From Streptomyces populi (GTDB lineage: Bacteria > Actinomycetota > Actinomycetes > Streptomycetales > Streptomycetaceae): DNA of 64,000 nt. The notes under the pieces were generated by a model, which worked only from the letters and a program-made list of their open reading frames with translations, had not been told where the DNA came from and made no database searches. The position numbers and the translations under genes are program-made. Of the stretch, positions 44,692 through 53,657 are shown piece after piece; the stretch's first letter is position 1, and every line of letters starts with the position of its first letter. Location: assembly GCF_002911015.1 (NCBI RefSeq), contig NZ_KZ626867.1:1-64000 (forward strand), written 5' to 3'.

Positions 44692-45903
44692 TCATCCGGC
44701 GCCCAGCGGGGGTGCGGGCCTGCCGCCCGCGTCCAGGTAGGACTGCGGAGGGTTGAGCCGCTGTCCGGGGAAGCCGCCCTTCTCGTACTTCAGGAGCTTC
44801 TCCGCCTTCTCGGGGTCGGTCTCGCCCTCCCCGTACGCCGGGCAGAGCGGGGCGATGGGGCAGGCGCCGCAAGCCGGCTTGCGGGCGTGACAGATGCGGC
44901 GGCCGTGGAAGATCACGTGGTGCGACAGCATGGTCCACTCGCTCTTCGGGAAGAGTCCGCCGACGGCCGTCTCGATCTTGTCCGGGTCGGTCTCCGCGGT
45001 CCACCTCCAGCGTCGCACGAGCCGCTGGAAGTGGGTGTCGACGGTGATCCCGGGCCGCCCGAAGGCGTTGCCGAGCACGACGAAGGCGGTCTTGCGGCCC
45101 ACCCCGGGCAGTTTCACGAGGTCTTCGAGACGGCCGGGCACCTCGCCCCCGAAGTCGTCCCGCAGGACCCTGGAGAGTCCTATGACGGATTTGGTCTTGG
45201 CCCGGAAGAACCCGGTCGGGCGCAGGATCTCCTCGACCTCCTCCGGGTCGGCCGCGGCGAGGTCCTCGGGGGTCGGGTACCTGGCGAAGAGCGCCGGCGT
45301 CGTCTGGTTCACCCGCAGGTCGGTGGTCTGGGCGGACAGGACCGTGGCGACGACGAGCTGGAAGGGGTTCTCGAAGTCCAGCTCCGGGTGGGCGTACGGG
45401 TACACCTCGGCGAGTTCGCGGTTGATGCGGCGGGCCCGGCGGACGAGGGCGGTGTGCGACTCGTCGCGCGGCGGTGCGGCGGCGGGCCGCACGGGCGCCG
45501 CCTTCGCGGAGACCGCCTCACCGGACGCCGCCTTCTTGGAAGCCGCCTTCCTGGGAGCCGCCTTCACCGGAGCGGCCTTCCCGGCGGCGGTTCCCCCGGC
45601 GGCCGCCTTCTTGGAGGCCGCCCCTGCCGCCTTCCCGGCGGCCGTTCTCGCGGGTGTCACCTTCTTGGCGGTCCGAGGGGCGGCCTTCTTCGCGCTCTTC
45701 GCGCTCTTCCCGCCGGCCGACGCCGACGCCCCCGCGGACGCGGCCTCGGGCCCCGTCTTCCGCACCGCCTTCACCGGTGTCGCTTCTGTCTCTTCTGTCG
45801 TCTCTTTGGTTCCGTCGGGGGCCTGTTCACCCACAGCGGAATCGTGGTCTGCGGCCACCCGCCCAGCCCCCTTGGCCTGTGCTCTCACCGGCGTTTTGGA
45901 CAC
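44692..45903 (-). CDS. nth: endonuclease III with long basic N-terminal tail
   Basis: 403 aa. The catalytic part (about 150-403) has LPGVGRKTA with K271, VDTH with D289, and the 4Fe-4S cysteines C338, C345, C348 and C354. It is a DNA glycosylase/AP lyase removing oxidised pyrimidines. The first 148 residues are an unusual Ala/Lys/Pro tail with KKAAP/KAAPRKAA-like repeats resembling histone H1. A start near residue 148 would give a normal-size enzyme, but no ribosome site was seen there. Confidence 0.92.
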   Translation of the reverse strand: MSKTPVRAQAKGAGRVAADHDSAVGEQAPDGTKETTEETEATPVKAVRKTGPEAASAGASASAGGKSAKSAKKAAPRTAKKVTPARTAAGKAAGAASKKAAAGGTAAGKAAPVKAAPRKAASKKAASGEAVSAKAAPVRPAAAPPRDESHTALVRRARRINRELAEVYPYAHPELDFENPFQLVVATVLSAQTTDLRVNQTTPALFARYPTPEDLAAADPEEVEEILRPTGFFRAKTKSVIGLSRVLRDDFGGEVPGRLEDLVKLPGVGRKTAFVVLGNAFGRPGITVDTHFQRLVRRWRWTAETDPDKIETAVGGLFPKSEWTMLSHHVIFHGRRICHARKPACGACPIAPLCPAYGEGETDPEKAEKLLKYEKGGFPGQRLNPPQSYLDAGGRPAPPLGAG

Positions 45904-45970
45904 CCGGCCAGCCTAAAGCCCGGCACCGGCATCCGCCCCGGACCCCGAAGATCGGCCCCCAATTGGCCCC

Positions 45971-46002
45971 CTGCCGCACTGGTTGGGACGTCAGTGCGGC
46001 AG
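45971..46002. repeat. 11-bp inverted repeat upstream of crp
   Basis: CTGCCGCACTG (45971-45981) pairs with CAGTGCGGCAG (45992-46002) around 10 nt. It directly precedes the CRP-like operator and lies between divergent nth and crp; it may be an operator or an nth leader hairpin. Confidence 0.6.
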
Positions 46003-46006
46003 ACTT

Positions 46007-46018
46007 GTGACTGATCAC
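46007..46018. promoter_or_regulatory. CRP-type operator upstream of crp
   Basis: GTGACTGATCAC matches the streptomycete CRP pattern GTG-N6-CAC, and TGTGA/TCACA flank it symmetrically. It lies about 93 bases upstream of the crp start. Autoregulation is the natural reading. Confidence 0.65.
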
Positions 46019-46110
46019 ACTGTTTGGACCGTCCGGCAAGATGGGGAACACGGTCCCCTGGTACCAAGGGGGAGCAAGATCCCCTGAGCAGGCCGACAAG
46101 GAGAGAACTC

Positions 46111-46785
46111 GTGGACGACGTTCTGCGGCGCGCCCCGCTCTTCGCGGCGCTCGATGACGAGCAGGCCGCGGAGCTCCGCGCCTCCATGAGTGAGGTGACC
46201 CTCGCGCGAGGCGACGCCCTCTTCCATGAGGGCGACCCCGGCGACCGCCTCTATGTGGTCACCGAGGGCAAGGTGAAGCTCCACCGCACCTCCCCCGACG
46301 GGCGCGAGAACATGCTGGCCGTCCTCGGCCCCGGTGAGCTGATCGGCGAACTGTCGCTGTTCGACCCGGGCCCGCGCACGGCGACCGCCACCGCGCTCAC
46401 CGAGGTCAAGCTGCTCGGCCTCGGCCACGGCGATCTCCAGCCGTGGCTGAACGCGCGGCCCGAGGTGGCCGCCGCCCTGCTGCGCGCCGTCGCCCGGCGC
46501 CTGCGCAAGACCAACGACCAGATGTCCGACCTGGTCTTCTCCGACGTGCCCGGCCGTGTCGCGCGCGCCCTGCTCGACCTGTCGCGCCGCTTCGGCGTGC
46601 AGTCCGAAGAGGGCATCCACGTCGTGCACGACCTCACGCAGGAGGAGCTGGCCCAGCTGGTCGGCGCCTCCCGCGAGACCGTCAACAAGGCGCTCGCCGA
46701 CTTCGCGGGCCGCGGCTGGCTCCGCCTGGAGGCCCGCGCGGTGATCCTCCTGGACGTGGAGAGGCTCGCCAAGCGCTCGCGCTGA
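46111..46785 (+). CDS. crp: CRP, cAMP receptor protein
   Basis: 224 aa from GTG 46111, with AAGGAGAG six bases upstream; this length equals S. coelicolor Crp. The cyclic-nucleotide domain spans about 10-120 with GELIGELSLFDPGPRTATATA at 75-95 and the HTH at about 176-200 (TQEELAQLVGASRETVNKAL). It is a global regulator of germination and antibiotic production in Streptomyces. A strong terminator follows. Confidence 0.95.
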   Translation: MDDVLRRAPLFAALDDEQAAELRASMSEVTLARGDALFHEGDPGDRLYVVTEGKVKLHRTSPDGRENMLAVLGPGELIGELSLFDPGPRTATATALTEVKLLGLGHGDLQPWLNARPEVAAALLRAVARRLRKTNDQMSDLVFSDVPGRVARALLDLSRRFGVQSEEGIHVVHDLTQEELAQLVGASRETVNKALADFAGRGWLRLEARAVILLDVERLAKRSR

Positions 46786-46798
46786 CGTTTCCGTCCGT

Positions 46799-46845
46799 AC
46801 GCCGACGGGGTCCCGCCTCCTTCCGAGGCGGGACCCCGTCGGCGT
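46799..46845. terminator. terminator after crp
   Basis: A 21-bp perfect stem (46799-46819 with 46825-46845) around a 5-nt loop, 14 bases after the stop of crp. Confidence 0.93.
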
Positions 46846-46939
46846 GTCCCCCGGACCGGCCGCGGGCGCGGCCGTCCGAGCCGACCGCGCGGCCGTAAAT
46901 GATCTGCGCCGCGGCAGCCCTTCCCGGCACAGTGGGCGC

Positions 46940-47758
46940 ATGGCCGCACAGAGGCACCGCAGAGGACTCGACGCCCGGGGGTACATCGAGCGCGAGGGAT
47001 CACTCGCGCTCGTCCCGCACGCCTTCCGGCCCGTCGTCGTGGCGGCCCGTGAGCGCCTCCAGGACGTCTTCGGGGCCCGGCTGGACGGCGCGTACCTCTA
47101 CGGCTCGATCCCGCGCGGTACCGCGCGCGTGGGACGCTCCGACCTCGACCTGCTGCTGTCCCTGCGGGACGAGCCGACCGGCACGGACCGCGCCGACGCC
47201 CGCGCGCTCGAAGCGGCGCTCGACGAGGAGTTCACCGAGATCGACGGAGTGGGAACGCTCCTGTTCAGCCGTGCGCGGCTGCTGAGCGACCTGGAGACCC
47301 ACGACCTCGGCTGGTTCGTCGCCTGCCTCTGCACCCCGCTCCTGGGCGAGGACCTGGCCGAACGGCTGCCGCGCTACCGCCCCGACGCGCTGCTGGCCCG
47401 CGAGACGAACGGCGACCTCGCCCTGCTCCTGCCGCGCTGGCGCGAACGAATCGCCGCGGCCGCGGACAGTGACGAGGCCAGGCGCCCGCTGGTCCGCTCG
47501 ATGTCCCGGCACCTCGTCCGCACCGGCTTCACGCTCGTCATGCCGCGCTGGAACGGCTGGACCAGCGACCTCGGGGAGATGGCCGGGGCGTTCGGCGCGT
47601 ACTACCCGGAACGGGCCGCCGACATGCGCGGCGCGGCCGTACGCGGATACGAACCGACCGGCGACCCGGCCGTGCTCCACTCGTACGCGTACGAGCTGGG
47701 ACCGTGGCTGGCCGGGGAGTACGCGCGCGTGCACGGCATCAAGACGCCCCGCCCCTGA
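46940..47758 (+). CDS. nucleotidyltransferase-domain protein
   Basis: 272 aa from ATG 46940. The pol-beta NTase signature is clear: YLYGSIPRGTARVGRSDLDLLL with G55/S56 and metal-binding D68/D70. A C-terminal helical domain (about 170-272) follows, as in kanamycin-type or streptomycin-type adenylyltransferases, but no known resistance motif is seen. A -10-like CACAGT lies 6 bases before ATG, with no ribosome site, so the mRNA is probably leaderless. Confidence 0.78.
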   Translation: MAAQRHRRGLDARGYIEREGSLALVPHAFRPVVVAARERLQDVFGARLDGAYLYGSIPRGTARVGRSDLDLLLSLRDEPTGTDRADARALEAALDEEFTEIDGVGTLLFSRARLLSDLETHDLGWFVACLCTPLLGEDLAERLPRYRPDALLARETNGDLALLLPRWRERIAAAADSDEARRPLVRSMSRHLVRTGFTLVMPRWNGWTSDLGEMAGAFGAYYPERAADMRGAAVRGYEPTGDPAVLHSYAYELGPWLAGEYARVHGIKTPRP

Positions 47759-47806
47759 AGACCCCTCCAAAGGCCCCGCAGGGCGCCACGACCCCGGACA
47801 CGTGCC

Positions 47807-48637
47807 CTAGATGAGCCCGTGCTCCCGCAGATAGTCCATCTGCGCCCGCACCGACAGTTCGGCCGCGGGCCACAGCGACCGGTCCACGTCCGCGTAGACG
47901 CGGGCGACGACCTCCTGCGGCGACCGGAGGCCGTCCTCGACGGCGGTCTCGACCTGGGCGAGCCGGTGGGCACGGTGGGCGAGGTAGAACTCGACCGCGC
48001 CCTGCGCGTCGTCGAGGACCGGTCCGTGACCGGGCAGGACGGTGTGCACGCCGTCGTCGACCGTCAGCGAGCGGAGCCGGCGCAGGGAGTCGAGATAGTC
48101 GCCCAGGCGCCCGTCGGGATGGGCCACCACGGTCGTACCGCGGCCCAGGACGGTGTCCCCGGTCAGCACGGCCCGGTCGGCCGGGAGGTGGAAGCACAGC
48201 GAGTCGGCGGTGTGCCCGGGAGTCGACACGACGCGCAGTTCGAGCCCGCCGAGGCTGATCACGTCTCCCGCGGCCAGCCCCTCGTCCCCGAGCCGCAGCG
48301 CGGGGTCCAGGGCGCGCACGGCGGTCCCCGACAGTTCGGCGAAGCGCGACGCGCCCTCCGCATGATCGGGATGTCCGTGCGTGAGCAGGGTCAGCGCGAC
48401 ACGCTTCCCGGCCTTCTCGGCCGTGTCCAGGACATTGCGCAGATGCACGTCGTCCAGGGGGCCCGGGTCGATGACGACCGCGAGCTCGGAGTCCGGCTCG
48501 GACACGATCCACGTGTTCGTGCCGTCCAGGGTCATCGCGGACGCGTTGGGGGCGAGGACGTTCACCGCGCGCGCGGTGGCGGGACCGGAGAGGACCGTGC
48601 CCCGCGGCTGGCCGGGGAGGGCTGCTGCGTCGGTCAT
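47807..48637 (-). CDS. MBL-fold hydrolase, LACTB2-type
   Basis: 276 aa. The metal motif THGHPDHAEG (H87, H89, D91, H92) and later TPGHTADSLCFH and DTVLGRGTT follow the glyoxalase II/LACTB2 group of zinc hydrolases. A C-terminal winged-helix (about 220-276) is typical of the LACTB2 lineage. It overlaps the upstream Nudix gene by four bases, so both are co-expressed. The equivalent mycobacterial gene is Rv3677c. Confidence 0.87.
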   Translation of the reverse strand: MTDAAALPGQPRGTVLSGPATARAVNVLAPNASAMTLDGTNTWIVSEPDSELAVVIDPGPLDDVHLRNVLDTAEKAGKRVALTLLTHGHPDHAEGASRFAELSGTAVRALDPALRLGDEGLAAGDVISLGGLELRVVSTPGHTADSLCFHLPADRAVLTGDTVLGRGTTVVAHPDGRLGDYLDSLRRLRSLTVDDGVHTVLPGHGPVLDDAQGAVEFYLAHRAHRLAQVETAVEDGLRSPQEVVARVYADVDRSLWPAAELSVRAQMDYLREHGLI

Positions 48638-49503
48638 GCGGGGGCTCCGCCGGTCGGGATGTGCTTGGTGAACTCGTCGTGCCCGGGCCAGGAGAGGACG
48701 ACCTCGCCGTCCTCCAGGCGCGCCTCGGCCAGAACGGGGGTCAGATCACGGTCGGCCGCGCCGGCGAGGGCGGCGGCGGAGCTCTCGTACTCCACGATCC
48801 CGCGCAGGGTCGCGATGGTGGGCGGCATCATCAGCAGCTCGCCCTTGTCGTATCCGGCCGCCGCGTCGGCCGGGCGGATCCACACCGTACGGTCGGCCTC
48901 CGTGGAGGCGTTCCGCGTGCGCTGGCCCTCCGGGAGGACGGCCACGAAGAACCACGTGTCGTAGCGGCGGGACTCGAACTCAGGGGTGATCCAGCGGGCC
49001 CAGGCTCCCAGCAGGTCCGAGCGGAGCACGAGCCCCCTGCGGTCGAGGAACTCGGCGAAGGACAGGTCCCTGGCGACCAGGGCCGCCCGGTCCGCCTCCC
49101 AGTCGTCCCCCGTGGTGTCTCCGACCACGCTGTCCGGGCTGGGGCCGGCGAGCAGGACGCCCGCCTCCTCGTACGTCTCCCGTACGGCCGCGCAGACGAC
49201 GGCCTGGGCCGATGTCTCGTCCACGCCGAGCCGCCGAGCCCACCACGCGCGCGTGGGCCCCGCCCAGCGGATCTGGTGCTCGTCGTCACGCGGGTCCACG
49301 CCACCGCCCGGATAGGCGTACGCGCCTCCGGCGAAGGCCATGGAGGCGCGTCGGCGCAGCATGTGGACCACAGGGCCGGACCCGCTGTCCTTGACCAGCA
49401 TCACCGTGGCGGCGCGCCGGGGCGCGACCGGCGTCAGCGTGCCCTCAGCGAGCGCCCGGATCCGCTCCGGCCACTCCGCCGGAAACCATTGCCCATTCCC
49501 CAT
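48634..49503 (-). CDS. Nudix hydrolase, NUDT19-like
   Basis: 289 aa. AYAYPGGGVDP then RETYEEAG (108-115) form a Nudix box interrupted by an insertion of about 35 residues, as in the NUDT19 subgroup that hydrolyses CoA-type substrates. Operon partner of the MBL gene; the 63-bp repeat array lies upstream. Confidence 0.82.
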   Translation of the reverse strand: MGNGQWFPAEWPERIRALAEGTLTPVAPRRAATVMLVKDSGSGPVVHMLRRRASMAFAGGAYAYPGGGVDPRDDEHQIRWAGPTRAWWARRLGVDETSAQAVVCAAVRETYEEAGVLLAGPSPDSVVGDTTGDDWEADRAALVARDLSFAEFLDRRGLVLRSDLLGAWARWITPEFESRRYDTWFFVAVLPEGQRTRNASTEADRTVWIRPADAAAGYDKGELLMMPPTIATLRGIVEYESSAAALAGAADRDLTPVLAEARLEDGEVVLSWPGHDEFTKHIPTGGAPA

Positions 49504-49660
49504 GGCCGGAGGCTATCCCGAGCCGGGCGGATGTTCGAGACCTCACCGCCCCACAAGCCCTTTTCGCCCCTCCCGACCCGAACCCAGGAACTCCGCCCGC
49601 AGACCCCCGCCCCCGGACCACCGCTCCTCAAACACCGGAGGGGCCGGCTCTCCCCAGCCA
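49504..49660. other. upstream flank of the Nudix gene
   Basis: 157 bp of gene-free sequence preceding the tandem array, including the presumed promoter of the Nudix-MBL operon. With the array and the following 112 bp it forms a 521-bp gap. Confidence 0.4.
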
Positions 49661-49912
49661 CGACGCACCCGCGGCCGGGATCCGACGGAAGAGGCCGTAC
49701 CGGCACCCCGCTACCCGTCACCACGACGCACCCGCGGCCGGAATCCGACGGAAGAGGCCGTACCGGCACCCCGCTACCCGTCACGACGACACACCCGCGG
49801 CCGGAATCCGACGGAAGGGGCCGCACCGGCACCCCAATACCCGTCACCACGACACACCCGCGGCCGGGATCCGGCGTGAGGGGCCGTGCCGGTACATCGA
49901 TGCCCGTCGCCA
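49661..49912. repeat. 63-bp tandem repeat, four copies
   Basis: Units start at 49661, 49724, 49787 and 49850, with exact spacing of 63. Shared words include CACCCGCGGCCGG and ATCCGACGGAAG, then GGCACCCC and ACCCGTCAC. Copies one to three differ at only a few bases; copy four is more diverged. The unit length is a multiple of three and open frames exist on both strands, but no start signal or codon bias supports a protein. Confidence 0.9.
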
Positions 49913-50024
49913 CCGACGCTCACATCTCTGTCCGACGGCGACGGGCTGATGCACCGGCACGGCCCCGCCCCACCCACCGGACCGAAGCCGGAGCCGGGGC
50001 CGGAGCCGGAGCCGCCCGACAGAC

Positions 50025-50495
50025 CTACGCCTGAGCGAGCTCCACCTGGATCTCGACCTCCACCGGCGCGTCCAGCGGCAGCACGGCCACGCCGACCGCG
50101 CTCCGGGCGTGCACGCCCTTGTCGCCCAGTACGGCACCCAGCAGCTCGCTCGCGCCGTTCAGCACACCCGGCTGCCCGGTGAAGTCCGACGCCGAGGCCA
50201 CGAAGCCCACGACCTTGACGACACGCGCGATGCGGTCGAGGTCACCCACGACCGACTTCACCGCCGCGAGGGCGTTCAGCGCGCACGTACGGGCCAGTTC
50301 CTTGGCCTCCTCGGCCGTGACCTCGGCCCCCACCTTCCCGGTGACGGGCAGCTTCCCGTCCACCATCGGAAGCTGCCCGGCGGTGTACACGTACACACCC
50401 GACTGCACGGCGGGCTGGTACGCGGCCAGCGGCGGAACGACGTCCGGAAGGCTCAGTCCGAGTTCGGCGAGCTTCGCCTCGACGGCCCCGCTCAC
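50025..50495 (-). CDS. RidA family protein
   Basis: 156 aa from GTG 50493-50495. The YjgF/RidA fold is visible: GVYVYTAGQLPMVDGKLP, CALNALAAVKSVVGDLDRI and VHARSAVGVAVLPLDAPVEVEIQV. The active-site Arg (HARSAVG) is present, so imine deaminase activity is plausible. GTGA overlap with the DUF4177 gene shows that the two are co-translated. A mycobacterial homologue lies in the same neighbourhood. Confidence 0.88.
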   Translation of the reverse strand: MSGAVEAKLAELGLSLPDVVPPLAAYQPAVQSGVYVYTAGQLPMVDGKLPVTGKVGAEVTAEEAKELARTCALNALAAVKSVVGDLDRIARVVKVVGFVASASDFTGQPGVLNGASELLGAVLGDKGVHARSAVGVAVLPLDAPVEVEIQVELAQA

Positions 50496-50653
50496 GCGGA
50501 CTTCTCGCGCTTCAGGTAGGCCACGAGCTGCTCGGGGTTGTTGGGGCCGGGCACGACCTGGACGAGCTCCCAGCCGTCCTCGCCCCAGGTGTCCAGAATC
50601 TGCTTCGTGGCGTGGACGAGCAGCGGCACGGTGGCGTATTCCCATTTGGTCAT
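50492..50653 (-). CDS. DUF4177-type small protein
   Basis: 53 aa from ATG 50651-50653. KWEYATVPLLVHATKQILDT then WGEDGWELVQVVPG is the small DUF4177 fold (WE(Y)..VP, then GEDGWELV). Function unknown; conserved with RidA in Streptomyces. The start is leaderless-like, since no ribosome site is seen. Confidence 0.72.
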   Translation of the reverse strand: MTKWEYATVPLLVHATKQILDTWGEDGWELVQVVPGPNNPEQLVAYLKREKSA

Positions 50654-50804
50654 GTGGCCGACTGTATCCGCTGCCGACCACAGCCTCCCGCCCTGCCACC
50701 CACCCGAGCCGACCGCCCCACCCACCCGCCGCCACGCCACCGACAGCACCGCTTGTCCACAGCCTCCTGCTTACTCCGGCGGCGGACTGGTTAGGCTCGA
50801 ATAC

Positions 50805-51782
50805 GTGAGCAGGCTCCAGGTCGTCAGCGGCAAGGGCGGTACCGGCAAGACCACGGTGGCCGCAGCCCTCGCGCTCGCCCTCGCGACCGAGGGCAAGCGC
50901 GCCCTCCTGGTCGAGGTCGAGGGCAGACAGGGCATCGCGCAGCTCTTCGAGACAGAAGCGCTGCCCTACGAGGAGCGGAAGATCGCCGTCGCTCCAGGGG
51001 GCGGGGAGGTGTACGCCCTCGCCATCGACCCCGAACTGGCTTTGCTGGACTACCTCCAGATGTTCTACAAACTGGGCGGAGCCGGCCGCGCCCTGAAAAA
51101 ACTCGGCGCGATCGACTTCGCGACCACCATCGCGCCCGGGCTGCGGGACGTGCTCCTGACCGGCAAGGCCTGCGAGGCGGTGCGGCGCAAGGAGAAGAGC
51201 GGCCGCTTCACGTACGACTACGTGGTGATGGACGCGCCGCCCACCGGCCGCATCACCCGCTTCCTGAACGTCAACGACGAGGTCGCCGGCCTCGCCAAGA
51301 TCGGCCCGATACACAATCAGGCCCAGGCCGTCATGCGCGTCCTCAAGTCTCCGGAGACGGCGGTCCACTTGGTGACGCTGCTGGAGGAGATGCCCGTACA
51401 GGAGACCGCGGACGGGATCGCGGAGCTGCGCGCCGCGAAACTTCCCGTGGGCCGGATCATCGTGAACATGGTGCGCCCGGCACTCCTCGACGGTGTCGAC
51501 CTGGAGCTGGCGAAGGCCGCTTCGCGTTCGGCGATCGCCAAGTCGCTCTCCTCGGCCGGCCTCGGCGGCGCGCGCCGCGGCGGGCTCGCCGAGCGCCTGG
51601 TGGACCCGCTTCTCCAGCAGGCCGAGGAGTACGCCGAGCGGTACACGCTGGAGACCGAACAGCGGAGCGTGCTGGCCGAACTGGGCCTGCCGTCGCACGA
51701 ACTCCCGCTGCTCGCCGAGGGCCTGGACCTGGCGGGCCTGTACGAACTGGCCGCACAGCTGCGTAAGCAAGGGATGTCATGA
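50805..51782 (+). CDS. ArsA/GET3-like ATPase 1
   Basis: 325 aa from GTG 50805. Deviant Walker A SGKGGTGKTT at 8-17, VMDAPPTGRI as switch I region. It lacks the metalloid-binding Cys residues of ArsA. A -10-like TAGGCT ends 7 bases before GTG and there is no ribosome site (leaderless). It overlaps the second ATPase by four bases; in M. tuberculosis the pair Rv3679/Rv3680 forms one complex. An envelope-associated role is inferred. Confidence 0.85.
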   Translation: MSRLQVVSGKGGTGKTTVAAALALALATEGKRALLVEVEGRQGIAQLFETEALPYEERKIAVAPGGGEVYALAIDPELALLDYLQMFYKLGGAGRALKKLGAIDFATTIAPGLRDVLLTGKACEAVRRKEKSGRFTYDYVVMDAPPTGRITRFLNVNDEVAGLAKIGPIHNQAQAVMRVLKSPETAVHLVTLLEEMPVQETADGIAELRAAKLPVGRIIVNMVRPALLDGVDLELAKAASRSAIAKSLSSAGLGGARRGGLAERLVDPLLQQAEEYAERYTLETEQRSVLAELGLPSHELPLLAEGLDLAGLYELAAQLRKQGMS

Positions 51783-53191
51783 GTCTGGACCCCGCCCGCG
51801 TCCTCGATCTCGACCCGCTGCTCGACGACCCGGAAACCCGCATCGTGGTGTGCTGCGGGTCGGGCGGCGTCGGCAAGACGACCACGGCGGCGGCGCTCGG
51901 GCTGCGTGCCGCGGAGCGCGGCCGCAAGGTGGTGGTGCTCACCATCGACCCCGCGCGCAGGCTGGCGCAGTCCATGGGCATCGACTCCCTCGACAACACC
52001 CCGCGCCGGGTGAAGGGCGTCGAGGGGACCGGCGAGCTGCACGCCATGATGCTCGACATGAAGCGCACGTTCGACGAGATCGTCGAGGCGCACGCGGACG
52101 GCGACCGGGCGGCGGCCATCCTCAACAACCCCTTCTACCAGTCGCTTTCGGCGGGCTTCGCGGGCACGCAGGAATACATGGCGATGGAGAAGCTGGGCCA
52201 GTTGCGGGGGCGCGACGAGTGGGACCTGATCGTGGTCGACACTCCGCCGTCCCGCTCGGCACTGGACTTCCTGGACGCCCCGAAGCGGCTCGGTTCCTTC
52301 CTCGACGGGCGGCTGATCCGGCTGCTGACGGCTCCGGCGAAGCTGGGCGGCCGGGCCGGCATGAAGTTCCTGAACGTCGGGATGTCGATGATGACGGGCA
52401 CCCTGGGCAAGCTGCTCGGGGGCCAGCTCCTCAAGGACGTGCAGACGTTCGTCGCGGCCATGGACACCACCTTCGGCGGTTTCCGCACCCGGGCCGACGC
52501 CACGTACAAGCTGCTCCAGGCGCCCGGCACCGCGTTCCTTGTGGTGGCGGCGCCCGAGCGGGACGCGCTGCGCGAGGCCGCGTACTTCGTGGAGCGGCTG
52601 GCCGCGGAGAAGATGCCGTTCGCCGGGCTGGTGCTCAACCGGGTGCACGGCAGCGGGGCCGCCCAGCTGTCCGCCGAGCGGGCGCTCGCCGCCGCGGAGG
52701 ACCTCGATTCCGCCGACGCGGAAAATCCCGGAGCGGACGGTGCCGGGGGCCCTGGAACCACCGCCGCAGAAAATCTTGCCGACGCCCGCATTGTGGATCA
52801 GGCGGACGGGAAAGCTGGACTTCGTAACTCTCCCGGCACGTACGGCAGTTCAGAATCACCGGCTTCCGGGTCACCAGCTCCTGACGAAGGCTCCCCCGCC
52901 CCCACGGACAGGACGGCCGGCACGGACCACCCCACCGCTACGGACAGGACCGCCACCACGGACCCCGAGCGGTCCATCGACCAGCTCACCGCAGGCCTGC
53001 TGCGGCTCCACGCCGAGCGCATGCAGCTGCTCTCCCGCGAGCAGCGCACACGTGACCGCTTCGCCGCGCGCCACCCGGAGGTGCCGGTGGCCGAAGTGGC
53101 CGCGCTGCCCGGCGACGTACACGATCTCGCGGGGCTGCGGGACATCGGGAACCGGCTCGCGGCCCACCGGCCGGAGCTTCCCGAAAGCTGA
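51779..53191 (+). CDS. ArsA/GET3-like ATPase 2
   Basis: 470 aa, ATG overlapping the first gene. Walker A GSGGVGKTT at 27-35, TIDPARRLAQSMG switch, VVDTPPSRSALDFLDAP Walker B. An inserted Ser/Pro/Thr/Asp-rich segment of about 80 residues (about 340-400) before the last helix makes it longer than its mycobacterial homologue. Partner of the preceding ATPase; lies beside wblA. Confidence 0.85.
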   Translation: MSLDPARVLDLDPLLDDPETRIVVCCGSGGVGKTTTAAALGLRAAERGRKVVVLTIDPARRLAQSMGIDSLDNTPRRVKGVEGTGELHAMMLDMKRTFDEIVEAHADGDRAAAILNNPFYQSLSAGFAGTQEYMAMEKLGQLRGRDEWDLIVVDTPPSRSALDFLDAPKRLGSFLDGRLIRLLTAPAKLGGRAGMKFLNVGMSMMTGTLGKLLGGQLLKDVQTFVAAMDTTFGGFRTRADATYKLLQAPGTAFLVVAAPERDALREAAYFVERLAAEKMPFAGLVLNRVHGSGAAQLSAERALAAAEDLDSADAENPGADGAGGPGTTAAENLADARIVDQADGKAGLRNSPGTYGSSESPASGSPAPDEGSPAPTDRTAGTDHPTATDRTATTDPERSIDQLTAGLLRLHAERMQLLSREQRTRDRFAARHPEVPVAEVAALPGDVHDLAGLRDIGNRLAAHRPELPES

Positions 53192-53318
53192 GCGCGGAGG
53201 CGCCCGAAGGGCGCCCTCGCCCGGCCCCCGCGGCACCGAACGGGCCCGGGAGGGCCCGCAGGGGCGCTTGAGGGGCCCTGGGCGGCGTCCTGGCCGCCGA
53301 CGGGGCGGGAAGGCCCCC

Positions 53319-53657
53319 TCAGCCCACCGCCGCGTAGCGCTCGTACACCTCTTCCTCGTCGAGGGGCAGCAGGCCCGCCCCGCGCTCGTACTCCGTGCGC
53401 GCGGTCTCGAGCAGGCGACGCCACGAGGTGACGGTCGGCCGCCGACGCAGCAACGCGCGGCGCTCGCGCTCGGTCATGCCACCCCATACGCCGAATTCGA
53501 CGCGGTTGTCGAGCGCGTCGGCGAGGCACTCCGTGCGAACCGGACATCCGGTGCACACTGCCTTGGCCCTGTTCTGCGCTGCTCCTTGAACGAACAGTTC
53601 GTCCGGATCGGTAGTGCGGCAGGCCGCCTGCGCACTCCAGTCGGTTACCCAGCCCAT
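53319..53657 (-). CDS. wblA: WblA, WhiB-like iron-sulfur regulator
   Basis: 112 aa. Four cluster Cys at 13, 35, 38 and 44 (CTGCPVRTEC), then the GVWGG turn (residues 56-60) and basic TERERRALLRRR helix that contacts DNA or sigma. WblA in Streptomyces controls the switch from substrate to aerial hyphae and represses antibiotic production. It is convergent with the ArsA-like pair, as WhiB4 is in mycobacteria. Confidence 0.95.
   Translation of the reverse strand: MGWVTDWSAQAACRTTDPDELFVQGAAQNRAKAVCTGCPVRTECLADALDNRVEFGVWGGMTERERRALLRRRPTVTSWRRLLETARTEYERGAGLLPLDEEEVYERYAAVG

Noticed and set aside
49434..49913. 159-codon - strand frame with 21-residue repeats
   Set aside because: It is produced by the 63-bp tandem array, overlaps the Nudix start and lacks a start signal; the repeat is treated as noncoding.
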